This document shows positions 13,661 to 23,571 of a DNA stretch of 64,000 nt, piece after piece. The position numbers and the translations under genes were made by a program. The notes below the pieces were generated by a model. The model was given only the letters and a program-made list of their open reading frames with translations, was not told the DNA's origin and did not search any database. The stretch spans positions 693,589 to 757,588 of the forward strand of contig AP024675.1 in assembly GCA_025998875.1 (NCBI GenBank). The letters are read 5' to 3'. This DNA is from Bacteroidota bacterium. Its GTDB lineage: Bacteria > Bacteroidota > Rhodothermia > JANXDC01. Within the stretch, counting starts at the first letter, position 1. Each line of letters opens with the position of its first letter.

Positions 13661-15859
13661 ATGCGCACGTTTCGACTCACCCCACCCTCCGAGGCGTTCG
13701 CTTTTCTGGAAGAGCTCAACGACGTACAGCGGCAGGCCGTAGAACATACCGAAGGGCCTGTGCTCATCATCGCGGGTGCGGGATCGGGCAAAACGCGCGT
13801 GCTCACATACCGGATCGCCTATTTGCTGGCCACAGGGCGCGCCTATCCCGAGCAGATCCTCGCCCTCACGTTTACCAACAAGGCGGCGCGTGAGATGCAA
13901 AGGCGTATCGAAGAGCTCGTCGGTCCCCGGGCCCAGCACATCTGGATGGGTACCTTTCATGCGCTTTTTGCCCGCATCCTCCGGCAGGAGATCGATCATC
14001 TGGGCCTCTGGAACCGGCAGTTTACCATTTACGACACCGAGGACCAGGAACGGCTCCTGCTCGGGGTGATCAAGGAAAAACAGCTCGATCCCAAGCTCAT
14101 CTCCCCCCGCTCCGTGCGGCACCGGATCAGCTTCTGGAAAAATCAGCTCCTCTCCCCTGAGGAAGCCCGTCGGCTGGCGGCCAACGTGCTGGAAGCCCAC
14201 GCCGCCGATCTATACGCCCTTTATCAGGAACGCCTGGCCCGGGCTAACGCGCTCGATTTTGACGATTTACTGCTCCTACCCATCCGGCTTTTTGAGCAGT
14301 TCCCCGAGGTGCTGGCCCGCTATCAACAGCGGTTTCGCTATATCCTCATCGACGAATACCAGGACACCAACCGGGCACAGTACGTGGTCACCCGTCTGCT
14401 TGCCGCCGCGCATCGGAACCTGTGTGTGGTGGGCGATGATGCGCAGGCGATCTACGCGTTTCGGGGAGCCGACATCCGCAACATCCTGAGCTTTCAGGAG
14501 GACTATCCGGATGCCGCCGTGTTCCGCCTGGAACAGAACTACCGCTCCACCAAGCGCATTTTGCGCGCGGCCGATTCGGTGATTCGTTTCAACCGCAATC
14601 AGCTTCCCAAGCAGTTGTGGACAGCCAACCCGGACGGTGAGCCCATCGTGCTGCTGCGCTGCGCCTCGGAACGGGAGGAGGGAGAAACCATCGCCCGGAT
14701 GCTGCTGCAGCTGCGCCGGGAAGGGTACCCGTATCGTGAGATGGCTGTCCTGTATCGTACCAACGCGCAGTCGCGCGCCATCGAGGACGGACTGCGTATG
14801 GCGGCCGTACCCTATCAACTCGTAGGTGGGCTTTCCTTCTACAAGCGCAGGGAAATCAAGGACGTACTGGCCTATCTGCGGCTGCTCGTCAATCCAGACG
14901 ACGAGGAGGCGCTCCTGCGTGTGCTCAACGTGCCGCCCCGGGGGATTGGGGAGCGCACCCTGGAGCGGCTGCGCCTACTGGCCGCCGAGCGGGGCTATTC
15001 GCTCTGGCAGGCCATCGCACATGCCTCAGAGGCGGGGATTTCGACGCGCGCCCTGAACCCCCTGGAGCGCTTCCGGGAGATGGTAGAACACTATCGGGCC
15101 CAGCTCGGCACCCGGGCGGCCGTGGAGCTGGTGCGAGACTATCTGGGCGCCACGGGTCTGATGGAGGCGCTGCTTGCAGAGCGCACCCCGGAGGCGGAGG
15201 CGCGATGGGAAAACGTACAGGAGCTCCTGAGCGCTATAGCCGAGTTTCAGCAACTGCGCCCCGAAGCCACACTGGATGCCTTCCTGCAGGAGGTGTCCCT
15301 GCTCACCGACATAGACACCTACGAGCCCGACACCGATCGGGTGACGCTCATGACCGTGCATGCGGCCAAGGGGCTGGAGTTCCGGGTGGTCTTCATCGCG
15401 GGCATGGAGGAGGGACTGTTCCCTATTCTGGCGCCGGATACAGACATCGAAGAGGAACGCCGGCTCTTTTATGTGGGACTGACGCGAGCCCGAGAGCGGC
15501 TCTTTCTCTCCCATAGCCAGAGCCGATACCGCTTCGGAACGCTGCAGTACATGGAGCGTTCCCGTTTTCTGCAGGAAATCGACCCTGAGGTGCTCGTGGA
15601 CGAACGAGGACGCCCCATTGCCGGTTCGGGTACCGGCACCCTGTCCGGATCGGATGCGGATCGCCGGGTCGTCTACGACGAGGATATCCTGGACTGGCAC
15701 GCTCTGCGGCCGGGAATGCGGGTCGAACACCCCCAGTTCGGGGAAGGGCGCGTACTGGAGGTACAGGGATCGGGCCCTCAGGCGCGTGTGCTGGTGCATT
15801 TTGACCTCTATGGGCAGAAAAAGCTGGTTCTGCAGTACGCCCGATTACGGCGGGCCTGA
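13661..15859 (+). CDS. pcrA: UvrD/PcrA-type 3'-5' DNA helicase
   Basis: Superfamily 1A helicase for nucleotide-excision repair, replication restart and clearing of RecA filaments. It is 732 aa. Motifs in order: Q-motif LNDVQRQAVEH, Walker A AGAGSGKTRVLTYRI, Ia LTFTNKAAREMQRR, II LIDEYQDTN, III VVGDDAQAIYAFRGAD, IV EQNYRST, V VTLMTVHAAKGLEF and VI YVGLTRARERL. The C-terminal 60 residues (PGMRVEHPQFGEGRVLEVQG...KKLVLQYARLRRA) are the tudor-like domain that contacts RNA polymerase in PcrA/UvrD. It is complete and probably co-transcribed with rlmI. Confidence 0.96.
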   Translation: MRTFRLTPPSEAFAFLEELNDVQRQAVEHTEGPVLIIAGAGSGKTRVLTYRIAYLLATGRAYPEQILALTFTNKAAREMQRRIEELVGPRAQHIWMGTFHALFARILRQEIDHLGLWNRQFTIYDTEDQERLLLGVIKEKQLDPKLISPRSVRHRISFWKNQLLSPEEARRLAANVLEAHAADLYALYQERLARANALDFDDLLLLPIRLFEQFPEVLARYQQRFRYILIDEYQDTNRAQYVVTRLLAAAHRNLCVVGDDAQAIYAFRGADIRNILSFQEDYPDAAVFRLEQNYRSTKRILRAADSVIRFNRNQLPKQLWTANPDGEPIVLLRCASEREEGETIARMLLQLRREGYPYREMAVLYRTNAQSRAIEDGLRMAAVPYQLVGGLSFYKRREIKDVLAYLRLLVNPDDEEALLRVLNVPPRGIGERTLERLRLLAAERGYSLWQAIAHASEAGISTRALNPLERFREMVEHYRAQLGTRAAVELVRDYLGATGLMEALLAERTPEAEARWENVQELLSAIAEFQQLRPEATLDAFLQEVSLLTDIDTYEPDTDRVTLMTVHAAKGLEFRVVFIAGMEEGLFPILAPDTDIEEERRLFYVGLTRARERLFLSHSQSRYRFGTLQYMERSRFLQEIDPEVLVDERGRPIAGSGTGTLSGSDADRRVVYDEDILDWHALRPGMRVEHPQFGEGRVLEVQGSGPQARVLVHFDLYGQKKLVLQYARLRRA

Positions 15860-15871
15860 GGGAATACGGCC

Positions 15872-17980
15872 ATGGAATTTCTCAATCCCTGGATGCTTCT
15901 GGCCCTGGGGGCGGCGGCGATCCCGCTGCTCATCCACCTGTTTTACTTCCGGCGGCCCAGGCGGCAACCTTTTAGCTCCCTACGCTTCCTGAAGACGCTG
16001 GAGGTATCGGCTATCCGTCGCTTCCGGTTGCGACAGTGGTGGTTGCTCCTGGTGCGTACGCTCCTGATCGTCTCCCTGGTGCTGGCCTTCTCCCGCCCCG
16101 TGGCCCGGGGTTCCCTGAGCCAGTGGCTGGGCACATCCTCCCGCGCGGCCGTGGCGCTTGTGGTGGACAACTCTCTGAGCATGACGATTGCCGATGAGCG
16201 CGGCCCCTACTGGCGTCAGGCTCGGGAGATGGCCGAGGCATTCCTGGGAACACTGCGCAAAGGGGACTGGATTTACCTGATCCCCACCTCAGGCATACGC
16301 TCTGCAAAGCCCGAGGCCATTACCTCTCCTGAGGCCGCCCGAGCCCAGCTCGAGGCCCTGGGCCCGGATCCTGTCGCCCATCCCCTGGAAGAGATTCTGC
16401 GCCAAGCCGCCGAAGTGTTGCAGGAAGCCCCTGTGGGGGAACGCGCGATCGTGATCTTTTCCGACTTTCAGCGAACGCTCTTCCGGGGCGATAGCGTGAT
16501 CCGCCTTCCGGGCACAGGCCGTCTGCACGCGATCCCGATCGGCACCCGAGTGCAGGACAACATCGGCATCCGCGCCGTAGAGGTAGCCAGCGCCCTTCTT
16601 GTCCCCGGCCAGCCGGCGCGGCTCCGGATCACGGTGGCCAATTACGGCCGCACGCCGGTCGTAGAGGCGTTGATCTCCGTACACATAGAAGGCCAGCGCC
16701 TGGCTCAGGGCACTTTTTCCCTTCCCCCCGAAGAGGAGGCCACTGTGGAGCTCAGCTTCCTCCCCCCGCGGGCGGGCTGGCTTTCCGGGGTGGTTCAGCT
16801 TGAAGATGATCCCTTTCCACACGACAACCAGTTCCTCTTCAGCCTCTACATCCCGCAACGCTTCCGTCTGCTACTGGTGCAGGGAGAGGACGCCAACACG
16901 AATTGGCTCGAGCTGGCCCTCAGCCCAGAGGTGCTCGGCACAGCGGGGCTGGCATGGACACGCATATCCCCGCGGGAACTGGACGGATTGGATCTAAGCG
17001 GATTCGATGCCGTATGGATAGTCGGTGTTCAGCAACTGGCAGAGGCGGCGTTTACGAACCTGATTCGCTTCGTCGAAAACGGGGGCGGGCTCTGCCTGTT
17101 TCCGGCCGAAGGCTCCTCAGCCCTTTACGGTCGGCTTACCGCGGCGCTGGGGGGTGGTGTCTGGGGCACTGTGCGCCGCTTTGAGCGCCCCGTCCCCTTC
17201 GGCACCGTGGAGATCTCCCATCCCCTGCTGGAAGGCCTTTTTGTGCAGAACCCGCTCCGGCCAGCCCAGCCGGAATCTCCCGAGATCTTTCGCGTTCTTC
17301 CTTACCAGCCTGGAGCTGGCGGTCGAGATCAGCTCATCATCGTCCTGGCCACCGGAGAAGCTTTTCTAACCGAGCTACGCCCCCCTTCTGGAGGGCGGGT
17401 CCTGCTCTATGGCCTCAGCCCGGAGCCCGAATGGTCGGATTGGCCCTTCCGAGGGCTCTTTGCCCCCCTGTTGTATCGCTCCCTGCTCTACACGGCCAGC
17501 GCGGACTGGAACAGGCCGGCGGCTTTTCCCCTGGGGGAACCGGTCTGGATTCCCCTGCCGGGCAGCATCACGGAGCCGGTGCGGCTTACGGGTCCGGACG
17601 GGGTTCCCCAGATGCTGGAGCCCGCCTTCGGGGCCGGTCGGTATGGCCTTCGCTATACGGCCATGCAGGCGGGACAGTATGAGGTGCGGTCCGGAGAAAC
17701 GTTCCTGCGCTATGTGGCGTTTAACTCTTCGCCCGATGAGGGCGACGTGCGCCGGCTGTCTGCTGGGGAAGTGGAACAGCGTTTGCGCGCCTCTGGGTGG
17801 ACGGTTCAGGTGCATGGCTTCCAGGACCTGCCGACAGCGGAACGCCTGCGCACCCTGCTGTACGGTATTGAGCTGTGGCCGTATTTTCTGTTCGTGGCTC
17901 TGCTGCTGCTGCTCCTGGAGGCGTACCTGAGTCGCTCGTGGGTCAGCTCCCGGCAGGCAGCGGCAACGGAAGCCACTTGA
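15872..17980 (+). CDS. BatA-like membrane protein with von Willebrand A domain
   Basis: 702 aa. It starts with the aerotolerance-regulator N-terminal motif MEFLNPWMLLALGAAAIPLLIHLFYFRRPR, a membrane segment followed by a basic patch, and has a second membrane helix near residues 50-70. A VWA domain follows with the metal site DNSLSM (DxSxS) and VIFSDFQRTLF. The middle (about 240-330) looks like an Ig-like CARDB domain. The next 200 residues resemble a glutamine-amidotransferase-type fold (FDAVWIVGVQQLAEAAFTNLIRFVENGGGLCLFP). A last helix (WPYFLFVALLLLLLEAYL) anchors the C-terminus. Such proteins are common in Bacteroidota; the precise role is unknown. Confidence 0.85.
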   Translation: MEFLNPWMLLALGAAAIPLLIHLFYFRRPRRQPFSSLRFLKTLEVSAIRRFRLRQWWLLLVRTLLIVSLVLAFSRPVARGSLSQWLGTSSRAAVALVVDNSLSMTIADERGPYWRQAREMAEAFLGTLRKGDWIYLIPTSGIRSAKPEAITSPEAARAQLEALGPDPVAHPLEEILRQAAEVLQEAPVGERAIVIFSDFQRTLFRGDSVIRLPGTGRLHAIPIGTRVQDNIGIRAVEVASALLVPGQPARLRITVANYGRTPVVEALISVHIEGQRLAQGTFSLPPEEEATVELSFLPPRAGWLSGVVQLEDDPFPHDNQFLFSLYIPQRFRLLLVQGEDANTNWLELALSPEVLGTAGLAWTRISPRELDGLDLSGFDAVWIVGVQQLAEAAFTNLIRFVENGGGLCLFPAEGSSALYGRLTAALGGGVWGTVRRFERPVPFGTVEISHPLLEGLFVQNPLRPAQPESPEIFRVLPYQPGAGGRDQLIIVLATGEAFLTELRPPSGGRVLLYGLSPEPEWSDWPFRGLFAPLLYRSLLYTASADWNRPAAFPLGEPVWIPLPGSITEPVRLTGPDGVPQMLEPAFGAGRYGLRYTAMQAGQYEVRSGETFLRYVAFNSSPDEGDVRRLSAGEVEQRLRASGWTVQVHGFQDLPTAERLRTLLYGIELWPYFLFVALLLLLLEAYLSRSWVSSRQAAATEAT

Positions 17981-18017
17981 CAAAACCGGTGCGCATGCAC
18001 TTATTGGGGATGAAGAG

Positions 18018-18599
18018 ATGGTGCGCGAGCTGATCGTGTTGGCTCAGACCATAAGCTTGTGGTTTCTGGTCGCGATCGCCGCTCTGGGGGCCGGGCTGAC
18101 CCTGCTGAACCGGATGCGCCTGCGGCGCGTACTGCTCTCCTGGCCCGAAGGGCGCTTGATGGGGTATCCCCTCCTGCCCACGGTGTACCTGCTGGCCACT
18201 TTCGGCTGGACGGCGTGGGTCCTGTACGCGCACCGGTGGGAGCAGCTTAACCTCCTTGCCCCCCTTGTGCTGATGGGCGCCTTCTGGTTTTTCTGGGCTC
18301 TGCTCGCCTCCCAGCGCGTAATTACGGATTATGGGATCGTGCAGTACGTAAATACCCCGCATCGCAGTATCCCCTGGGAGGCCATTGAGGATTATTTTAT
18401 CCGTCAGGAAGCCCGCTACACGCGGTATACGTTCTTCTACTCCCTGCCTGGGCCTGAAGATCGGGAACGGCAGCGGCTTGAGTTGCGCGTACCCAACTCC
18501 CTTCTGTCCGCCTTTCAGCGCATCGTGCGCATAAAAGTAGACCGTCGCTTCGAGTATGCGCTCGAACGTGCCTATGGCCGGGAAATGCTCAACGAATGA
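18018..18599 (+). CDS. Membrane protein with three helices and a cytoplasmic tail, function unknown
   Basis: 193 aa. Membrane helices lie at about residues 9-30, 50-68 and 80-97. The second half is hydrophilic and beta-rich (VITDYGIVQYVNTPHRSIPWEAIEDYFIRQEARYTRYTFFYSL), which resembles the PH-like domain that follows membrane helices in DUF304/YdbT-type proteins, though I am not certain. The stop overlaps the hflX start as ATGA, so the two are translationally coupled. A TTGACA at 17977-17982 overlaps the previous gene's stop and could be part of an internal promoter. Confidence 0.7.
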   Translation: MVRELIVLAQTISLWFLVAIAALGAGLTLLNRMRLRRVLLSWPEGRLMGYPLLPTVYLLATFGWTAWVLYAHRWEQLNLLAPLVLMGAFWFFWALLASQRVITDYGIVQYVNTPHRSIPWEAIEDYFIRQEARYTRYTFFYSLPGPEDRERQRLELRVPNSLLSAFQRIVRIKVDRRFEYALERAYGREMLNE

Positions 18600-19945
18600 G
18601 TTTCTTCACCCTTCTACCCGAGAACTCTCCCCCGCCCATGAGATCGGAGGTTGATCGGGGTCGGCCGGGCCTCCGCTCCGCCCCCCATCGGGAGCGCGCC
18701 CTGCTGGTGGGGGTAGCCACCCCGCAGGTTTCTCGCCAGCAGGTGCAGGAACACCTCGATGAGCTGGAACTGCTCGCCGATACGGCCGGAGCCGAGGTGG
18801 TGGGCCGCATGTGGCAGGAGCGCCGCGCCATCGATCCGGCTTTTTTCATCGGAAAGGGCAAAGTAGAGCAGCTTCGCCAGTGGGTGCTCGCCTCCGGGGC
18901 CAATCTGGTCATCTTCGATGATGATCTGTCCCCGGTACAGGTACGCAACCTGGAACGCGCGCTGCAGGTGAAGGTCATCGACCGCACCGAACTCATCCTG
19001 GACATTTTTGCCACACGCGCCCGCACGGCGGAAGCCAAGCTGCAGGTGGAGCTGGCCCAGCTTGAGTACCTCCTGCCCCGACTTACCCGTCAGTGGACGC
19101 ACCTGGAACGGCAGGCCGGCGGCATCGGCACCCGGGGCCCGGGAGAAACCCAGCTGGAGACCGACCGTCGCCTCGTCAAACAGCGCATCGCCACCCTCCG
19201 GCACAAACTCCGCCAGATCGATCGCCAACGCCAGACCCAGCGCAAAGGACGATCAGAGGAAATCCGTGTCTCCCTGGTCGGCTACACCAATGCGGGCAAG
19301 TCCACCCTCATGAATCAGCTCTCCGGATCCCGGGTCCTGGCCGAAGACCGTCTGTTTGCCACGCTCGACACCACGGTGCGCCAGGTATATCTGGCCCCGA
19401 ACCGGCGCATCCTGCTCGCCGATACGGTGGGCTTCATCCGTAAGCTTCCCGCCCACCTGGTGGCTTCCTTCAAGAGCACGCTCGACGAGGTACGGGAGGC
19501 CGATATTCTGTTGCACGTGGCCGATGCCAGCCACCCCCAGCTTGCCGAACAGATCGGGGTGGTCGAGCAGACCCTCAGGGAGATCGGAGCCGGAGGCAAG
19601 CAGACAATCCTGGTGCTGAACAAAATCGACCGCATCGAGGAGCCGGGGAAACTGAGCAGGTTGCGTCGGGAATTTCCCGATGCGATTTTCCTTTCCGCCC
19701 TCCGGGGTATCGGTTTGAGGGAGCTGCGCCAGCGATTGCTCGAGCTGGTGGAGTCCGGCTATGAAGAGCGGTCGTTTACGCTTCCCGCTTCCGATGCGCG
19801 CACCCTGGCTTACATATACCAGATAGCCGAAGTGCTCGAGCATGTGCTCGAGGAACCGAACCAGATCCGGCTTCGTGTGCGCGTGGCGCCCAAACAGCTG
19901 GGCGCGGTAGATCGGCTACTGAGGCGAAACGGATGGCGGGAATAG
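18596..19945 (+). CDS. hflX: GTPase HflX
   Basis: Ribosome-associated GTPase that splits stalled or hibernating 70S ribosomes, notably under heat stress. It is 449 aa. The N-terminal domain has the family features IDPAFFIGKGKVEQL, VIFDDDLSPVQVRNLE and VIDRTELILDIFATRARTAEAKLQVELAQLEYLLPRL. The glycine-rich GGIGTRGPGETQLETDRR precedes a coiled coil. The G domain has G1 GYTNAGKSTLMN, G2 ATLDTT, G3 DTVGFI and G4 NKIDR. The first 35 residues before HRERALLVGV are variable, so an internal start (Met15) cannot be excluded, but the ATGA overlap favours 18596. Confidence 0.95.
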   Translation: MSFFTLLPENSPPPMRSEVDRGRPGLRSAPHRERALLVGVATPQVSRQQVQEHLDELELLADTAGAEVVGRMWQERRAIDPAFFIGKGKVEQLRQWVLASGANLVIFDDDLSPVQVRNLERALQVKVIDRTELILDIFATRARTAEAKLQVELAQLEYLLPRLTRQWTHLERQAGGIGTRGPGETQLETDRRLVKQRIATLRHKLRQIDRQRQTQRKGRSEEIRVSLVGYTNAGKSTLMNQLSGSRVLAEDRLFATLDTTVRQVYLAPNRRILLADTVGFIRKLPAHLVASFKSTLDEVREADILLHVADASHPQLAEQIGVVEQTLREIGAGGKQTILVLNKIDRIEEPGKLSRLRREFPDAIFLSALRGIGLRELRQRLLELVESGYEERSFTLPASDARTLAYIYQIAEVLEHVLEEPNQIRLRVRVAPKQLGAVDRLLRRNGWRE

Positions 19946-19978
19946 AAGCGGGCCGCTCTGTCGTTATATACAGGCACG

Positions 19979-20719
19979 ATGCTTGCAGAAGATGCGCCAA
20001 AAGCCCAACCAGCAACCATGACGATCCAGGACGTCCTCAACCCCCACCTGCCCAGGGTGCGGATGGATGAACCCGCCGGCGCGGCACGCAAACGGCTACG
20101 CCGTGCCCTGCGGTATCGATACCTGCCCGTGCTCGACGCCTCCGAACGGTATGCGGGGATGGTGAATACAGAACTGCTGCGGACCGCCCCAGAGGCAGAG
20201 CCCGTCTCCGCACTGCTGGAATCGGTTCCCCCGGTCACCCTTGAAGATCACCCCTTCGAGGTAGCCCGACGCCTGCAGACAGGTCCCTGGACGCTGTATC
20301 CCGTCGTGGACGCCTCCGGAAAGTATATGGGCTGCATTGAACGGGACACGCTCTACGGCTATTTCGCCCGCCTGCTCTCTACCCACGAGCACGGCGCCGT
20401 GCTGACCGTACTGCTTGCCCCCTGCGACTATACCCTGAGCGAGATCGTGCGTTTAATCGAGTCGCATGGGGCCAAAATCCTCAGTATCTCCACCGAATTG
20501 GCCCCGGCCACCGCCTCCCCCGCAGAGGGAGAAGCTTCCGGCTCGAACGCCCCCCTCTGGCACCGGGTGACGATCAAACTCAACGTGCTCGAGGCCGAGC
20601 CCATCGCACGCACCCTGGAGCGTTTCGGATACTCGGTCTTCCTCTCCGCAGAGAGCACGCTCCAGGACGACGAGCTCCAGCGTCGGCTGCAGGAGTTGTT
20701 GCGTTACCTGGAGGTATGA
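19979..20719 (+). CDS. CBS-pair protein with C-terminal ACT-like domain
   Basis: 246 aa, cytoplasmic. Residues 15-130 contain two CBS motifs (TIQDVLNPHLPRV...RYRYLPVLDASERYAGMVN and PVTLEDHPFEVARRL...LYPVVDASGKYMGCIERD), which usually bind adenine nucleotides. Residues 140-225 have an ACT-like pattern (AVLTVLLAPCDYTLSEIVRLIESHGAKILSIS). CBS-ACT proteins sense nucleotides or amino acids, but the partner is unknown. In Bacteroidota a CBS protein of this kind often sits near dnaX or nadK. TATATACA ends only 6 nt before the ATG, hinting at another very short leader. Confidence 0.75.
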   Translation: MLAEDAPKAQPATMTIQDVLNPHLPRVRMDEPAGAARKRLRRALRYRYLPVLDASERYAGMVNTELLRTAPEAEPVSALLESVPPVTLEDHPFEVARRLQTGPWTLYPVVDASGKYMGCIERDTLYGYFARLLSTHEHGAVLTVLLAPCDYTLSEIVRLIESHGAKILSISTELAPATASPAEGEASGSNAPLWHRVTIKLNVLEAEPIARTLERFGYSVFLSAESTLQDDELQRRLQELLRYLEV

Positions 20720-20800
20720 GGAAACCCACATCCGGCGATTGTGCTGGCATGCCGGATACACGTACCTTATTGTATTCGGTCAGGTCCGGGTGCGCAGGCC

Positions 20801-22531
20801 ATGCATTATCAAGTCGCGGCACGAAAATACCGCCCACAACGCTTCGAAGAACTGGTCGGCCAGCCGCACGTGGTGCAGACCCTGCGCAAGGCCGTCCAGA
20901 GCGGCCGCCTGGCGCACGCCTATCTGTTCAGCGGACCTCGTGGGGTGGGGAAAACCACCACGGCGCGCATCCTGGCCAAGGCGGTCAACTGCCCCCATCG
21001 TACCCCGGAGGGGGAGCCCTGCAACAGCTGCCCCTCCTGTACAGACGTGAATACAGGCCGCAGCCTGAGCATCATCGAGATCGACGCGGCCTCGAATAAT
21101 TCGGTCGACGACGTGCGGCTGTTGCGCGATCAGGTTCGCATCCCCCCGCAGAGCACACCCTACAAAGTCTACATCGTAGACGAGGTGCACATGCTCTCCA
21201 GCGCGGCCTTCAACGCGCTGTTGAAGACGCTCGAAGAGCCCCCCTCGTATGTGCTGTTTATTTTCGCCACCACCGAGCCCCACAAGGTCCTTCCGACCAT
21301 CTTGTCCCGGTGCCAGCGTTTCGATTTTCGTCGTATTTCCATCTCCGATACCATAGCCCGCCTGCGGCAGGTCTGCGCTCAGGAAGGGGTGGAGATCGAA
21401 GAGGCCGCCCTGCACCTGATCGCCCGCAAAGGGGATGGTTCGCTGCGCGATGCGCTGAGCGTGCTTGATCAGGCTATCAGCTTCTGCGGCAATCGGGTGC
21501 GCTATGAGGAGCTGGTTCGCGCATTGGGTCTGGTGCACACCGATTATTTCTTCCGCGTCACCGATTGCGTGCGCCGCAGGGACAAGGTCGAGGTGCTCCG
21601 GCTTGTGGAGGAGCTGTTTGGCCACGGCATCGATCCGGTGGAATTCCTACAGGGCCTGGCCGAACACCTACGCCATATACTCGTCAGCCGACTGACCGGC
21701 GATACGAGCTTGGTAGAAGCCTCGGAGGCAGACCGGGGACGATACGCAGAATTGGCCAGGGAGTTCGAAGAGGCCGACCTGCACCGCATGCTTCACATCG
21801 TCTCCGATACGGAACTGGCGCTCAAAAACCATCCCCAGCCCAGGCTCAAGCTGGAATGGGCGCTTGTGCGCATGGCCTCCCTGGAACAGCTACAGCCTTT
21901 GGAGGAGCTCCTGGAGCGCCTCGATCGGCTCGAAAGAGCCCTGCTCAGTAGAACACCGGCTTTCTCCACCCCGCCACAGCGAGACCCGATCCCATCCCCG
22001 AAAACGGGCGCCCCCACGCCCGAACACAACAGCCCGGAGAGGGCGGCCCGCTCTCCCTTCGGCCCCCCGGCCCTGTTCGAAAAGCGTTCCCGCCCATCGG
22101 CCGGGGAGGATCCACCCCCTATCGAGGGCAGCGCGGCCAGGAAAACCGCTCCGCTGGCCGATCCGATCCCCTTCGAACGCATCCTGAGCCAGTGGCCGGA
22201 GTTCATCCAACATGTACGGGAGAAATCCGTGCGCCTGGCTGCGCTGCTGGCCGCCTGTCGACCCTCCAGGATCAGCGAGCAGGGACTGGAAATCCTGACC
22301 CCCGATCCGTTTCATCAGAAAACCCTCACCGAACAGCGCTTTCTGCTGCGTCAGTATCTGGAGGCCTTCTTCGGCCCGATACCGGCCCCCCGCTTCCTGC
22401 TTTCAGAGGAGCTGCCCTCACCCGAGGAACCCCTTGTGCTGGATCCCAGAGAAGAACTACGCCGACTGCGGGAGCAGTATCCCGCCCTGGGGCGTTTAAT
22501 CGATCGCTTCGGCGCCGATCCGATCTACTAA
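20801..22531 (+). CDS. dnaX: DNA polymerase III subunit gamma/tau
   Basis: Clamp-loader ATPase subunit, 576 aa. Motifs: MHYQVAARKYRPQRFEELVGQPHVVQTL, Walker A GPRGVGKTTTARI, the zinc module with cysteines in CPHRTPEGEPCNSCPSC, Walker B YIVDEVHMLS, sensor 1 FIFATTEPHKVLPTILSRCQRFDF and arginine-finger region, then lid and collar domains. Residues 390-460 are a proline-rich linker, and the tau-specific C-terminus ends LRRLREQYPALGRLIDRFGADPIY. I set the start at ATG 20801 because the conserved N-terminus begins there; the frame is open 60 nt further upstream. I see no obvious frameshift site for a short gamma form. First gene of dnaX-ybaB-recR. Confidence 0.96.
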   Translation: MHYQVAARKYRPQRFEELVGQPHVVQTLRKAVQSGRLAHAYLFSGPRGVGKTTTARILAKAVNCPHRTPEGEPCNSCPSCTDVNTGRSLSIIEIDAASNNSVDDVRLLRDQVRIPPQSTPYKVYIVDEVHMLSSAAFNALLKTLEEPPSYVLFIFATTEPHKVLPTILSRCQRFDFRRISISDTIARLRQVCAQEGVEIEEAALHLIARKGDGSLRDALSVLDQAISFCGNRVRYEELVRALGLVHTDYFFRVTDCVRRRDKVEVLRLVEELFGHGIDPVEFLQGLAEHLRHILVSRLTGDTSLVEASEADRGRYAELAREFEEADLHRMLHIVSDTELALKNHPQPRLKLEWALVRMASLEQLQPLEELLERLDRLERALLSRTPAFSTPPQRDPIPSPKTGAPTPEHNSPERAARSPFGPPALFEKRSRPSAGEDPPPIEGSAARKTAPLADPIPFERILSQWPEFIQHVREKSVRLAALLAACRPSRISEQGLEILTPDPFHQKTLTEQRFLLRQYLEAFFGPIPAPRFLLSEELPSPEEPLVLDPREELRRLREQYPALGRLIDRFGADPIY

Positions 22532-22545
22532 CCGGAGAAACAGCG

Positions 22546-22869
22546 ATGGCTGCGTTGCCTTTTGCGGATCTTTTCGGCAAACTCCGCGAGCTGGAAAACC
22601 GTATGGCCCAGCTACAGGCGGAGCTGGAACGAAAAACCACCACGGTCGAAGTCGGAGGGGGGATGGTGCGCATCACCGCCTCTGCTGCCGGAAAAATCCA
22701 TCGCATCAGCATCGATCCCGCCGTGCTCAGCGAAGGGGACATACTCGAGGATCTGCTGACGGCAGGGGTAAACAAAGCCATCGAGGAGGCCCGCAAGCTG
22801 GCCCAGGAAGAAACCGCCCGGCTTACGGCCGAGCTGCTCCCCCCAGGCTTCAAACTGCCCGGTTGGTGA
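22546..22869 (+). CDS. ybaB: YbaB/EbfC nucleoid-associated protein
   Basis: 107-aa DNA-binding protein of the YbaB/EbfC family, which forms a tweezer-like dimer. The N-terminal helix LFGKLRELENRMAQLQAELERKTTTVEVGGG and the strand MVRITASAAGKIHRISIDPAVL are typical, as is the C-terminal helix VNKAIEEARKLAQEETARL. Placement between dnaX (14 bp before) and recR (3 bp after) is the classic bacterial arrangement. The first residues (MAALPFADLFGK) differ from the usual MGNMNNMMKQ type. Confidence 0.93.
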   Translation: MAALPFADLFGKLRELENRMAQLQAELERKTTTVEVGGGMVRITASAAGKIHRISIDPAVLSEGDILEDLLTAGVNKAIEEARKLAQEETARLTAELLPPGFKLPGW

Positions 22870-22872
22870 CCG

Positions 22873-23490
22873 ATGCGGTATACCTCGGAAGCCGTAGAGC
22901 GCGCTATTCTGGAACTGAGCCGTCTTCCCTCGATCGGGCGCAAAACGGCCCAACGGCTGGTAATGTACCTGCTCAAACGCCCTCGAGAAGACGTGGCCCG
23001 TCTGGCCGAGGCATTGCTGGCGCTCAAGGATGCGGTCCGCTTCTGCCGCATCTGCTACAATGTAACGGACGAAGATCCCTGCCCCATTTGTACCAGTCCG
23101 CGCCGGGATCGAAGTCTCATCTGTGTGGTCGAAGAGCCCAACGACGTGCTGGCCATTGAGCGCACCCACGAGTACCGGGGCCTCTATCACGTGCTCGGAG
23201 GGCTGATTTCTCCCCTGGCGGGCGTGGGACCGGATGAGCTCAAAATCCGGGAACTGATCGCACGCATACAGGAGAGCGCCTCCCGGGGAGAACCCGTCCA
23301 GGAGGTCATCCTGGCCCTCAACCCGACCACGGAGGGGGACGCTACAGCCTATTATCTGGCCCGCCTGCTCAACCCCATGGGGGTGCGGGTAAGCCGCATC
23401 GCGCGCGGGATCCCGATCGGAGGAGAGCTGGAATTCGCCGATGAAGCCACACTCCTGCGCGCACTGGAGGGGCGCGTGACGCTCTCCTGA
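22873..23490 (+). CDS. recR: Recombination mediator RecR
   Basis: RecFOR pathway protein that helps load RecA at gaps. It is 205 aa. Helix-hairpin-helix [20 protein letters not shown] near the N-terminus, a four-cysteine zinc module [17 protein letters not shown], and a Toprim domain with [37 protein letters not shown] and [18 protein letters not shown]. The C-terminus has the usual [23 protein letters not shown]. Ends about 40 nt before the promoter of tRNA-Ala. Confidence 0.96.
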   Translation: MRYTSEAVERAILELSRLPSIGRKTAQRLVMYLLKRPREDVARLAEALLALKDAVRFCRICYNVTDEDPCPICTSPRRDRSLICVVEEPNDVLAIERTHEYRGLYHVLGGLISPLAGVGPDELKIRELIARIQESASRGEPVQEVILALNPTTEGDATAYYLARLLNPMGVRVSRIARGIPIGGELEFADEATLLRALEGRVTLS

Positions 23491-23529
23491 AGCCCGGGGC
23501 CTTTGCCGGTTCGCAACGGTTGGCGCCCA

Positions 23530-23560
23530 TTGACTTGCCCCCCGCAGGATGCTATCTTTG
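23530..23560 (+). promoter_or_regulatory. Promoter of tRNA-Ala
   Basis: TTGAC at 23530 (-33) and TATCTTTG at 23553-23560 (-7) fit the Bacteroidota sigma-A consensus with 23 nt between element starts. The mature tRNA begins 11 nt after the -7 box, leaving a very short 5' trailer for RNase P. Confidence 0.85.
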
Positions 23561-23571
23561 CTGTCCCCGAT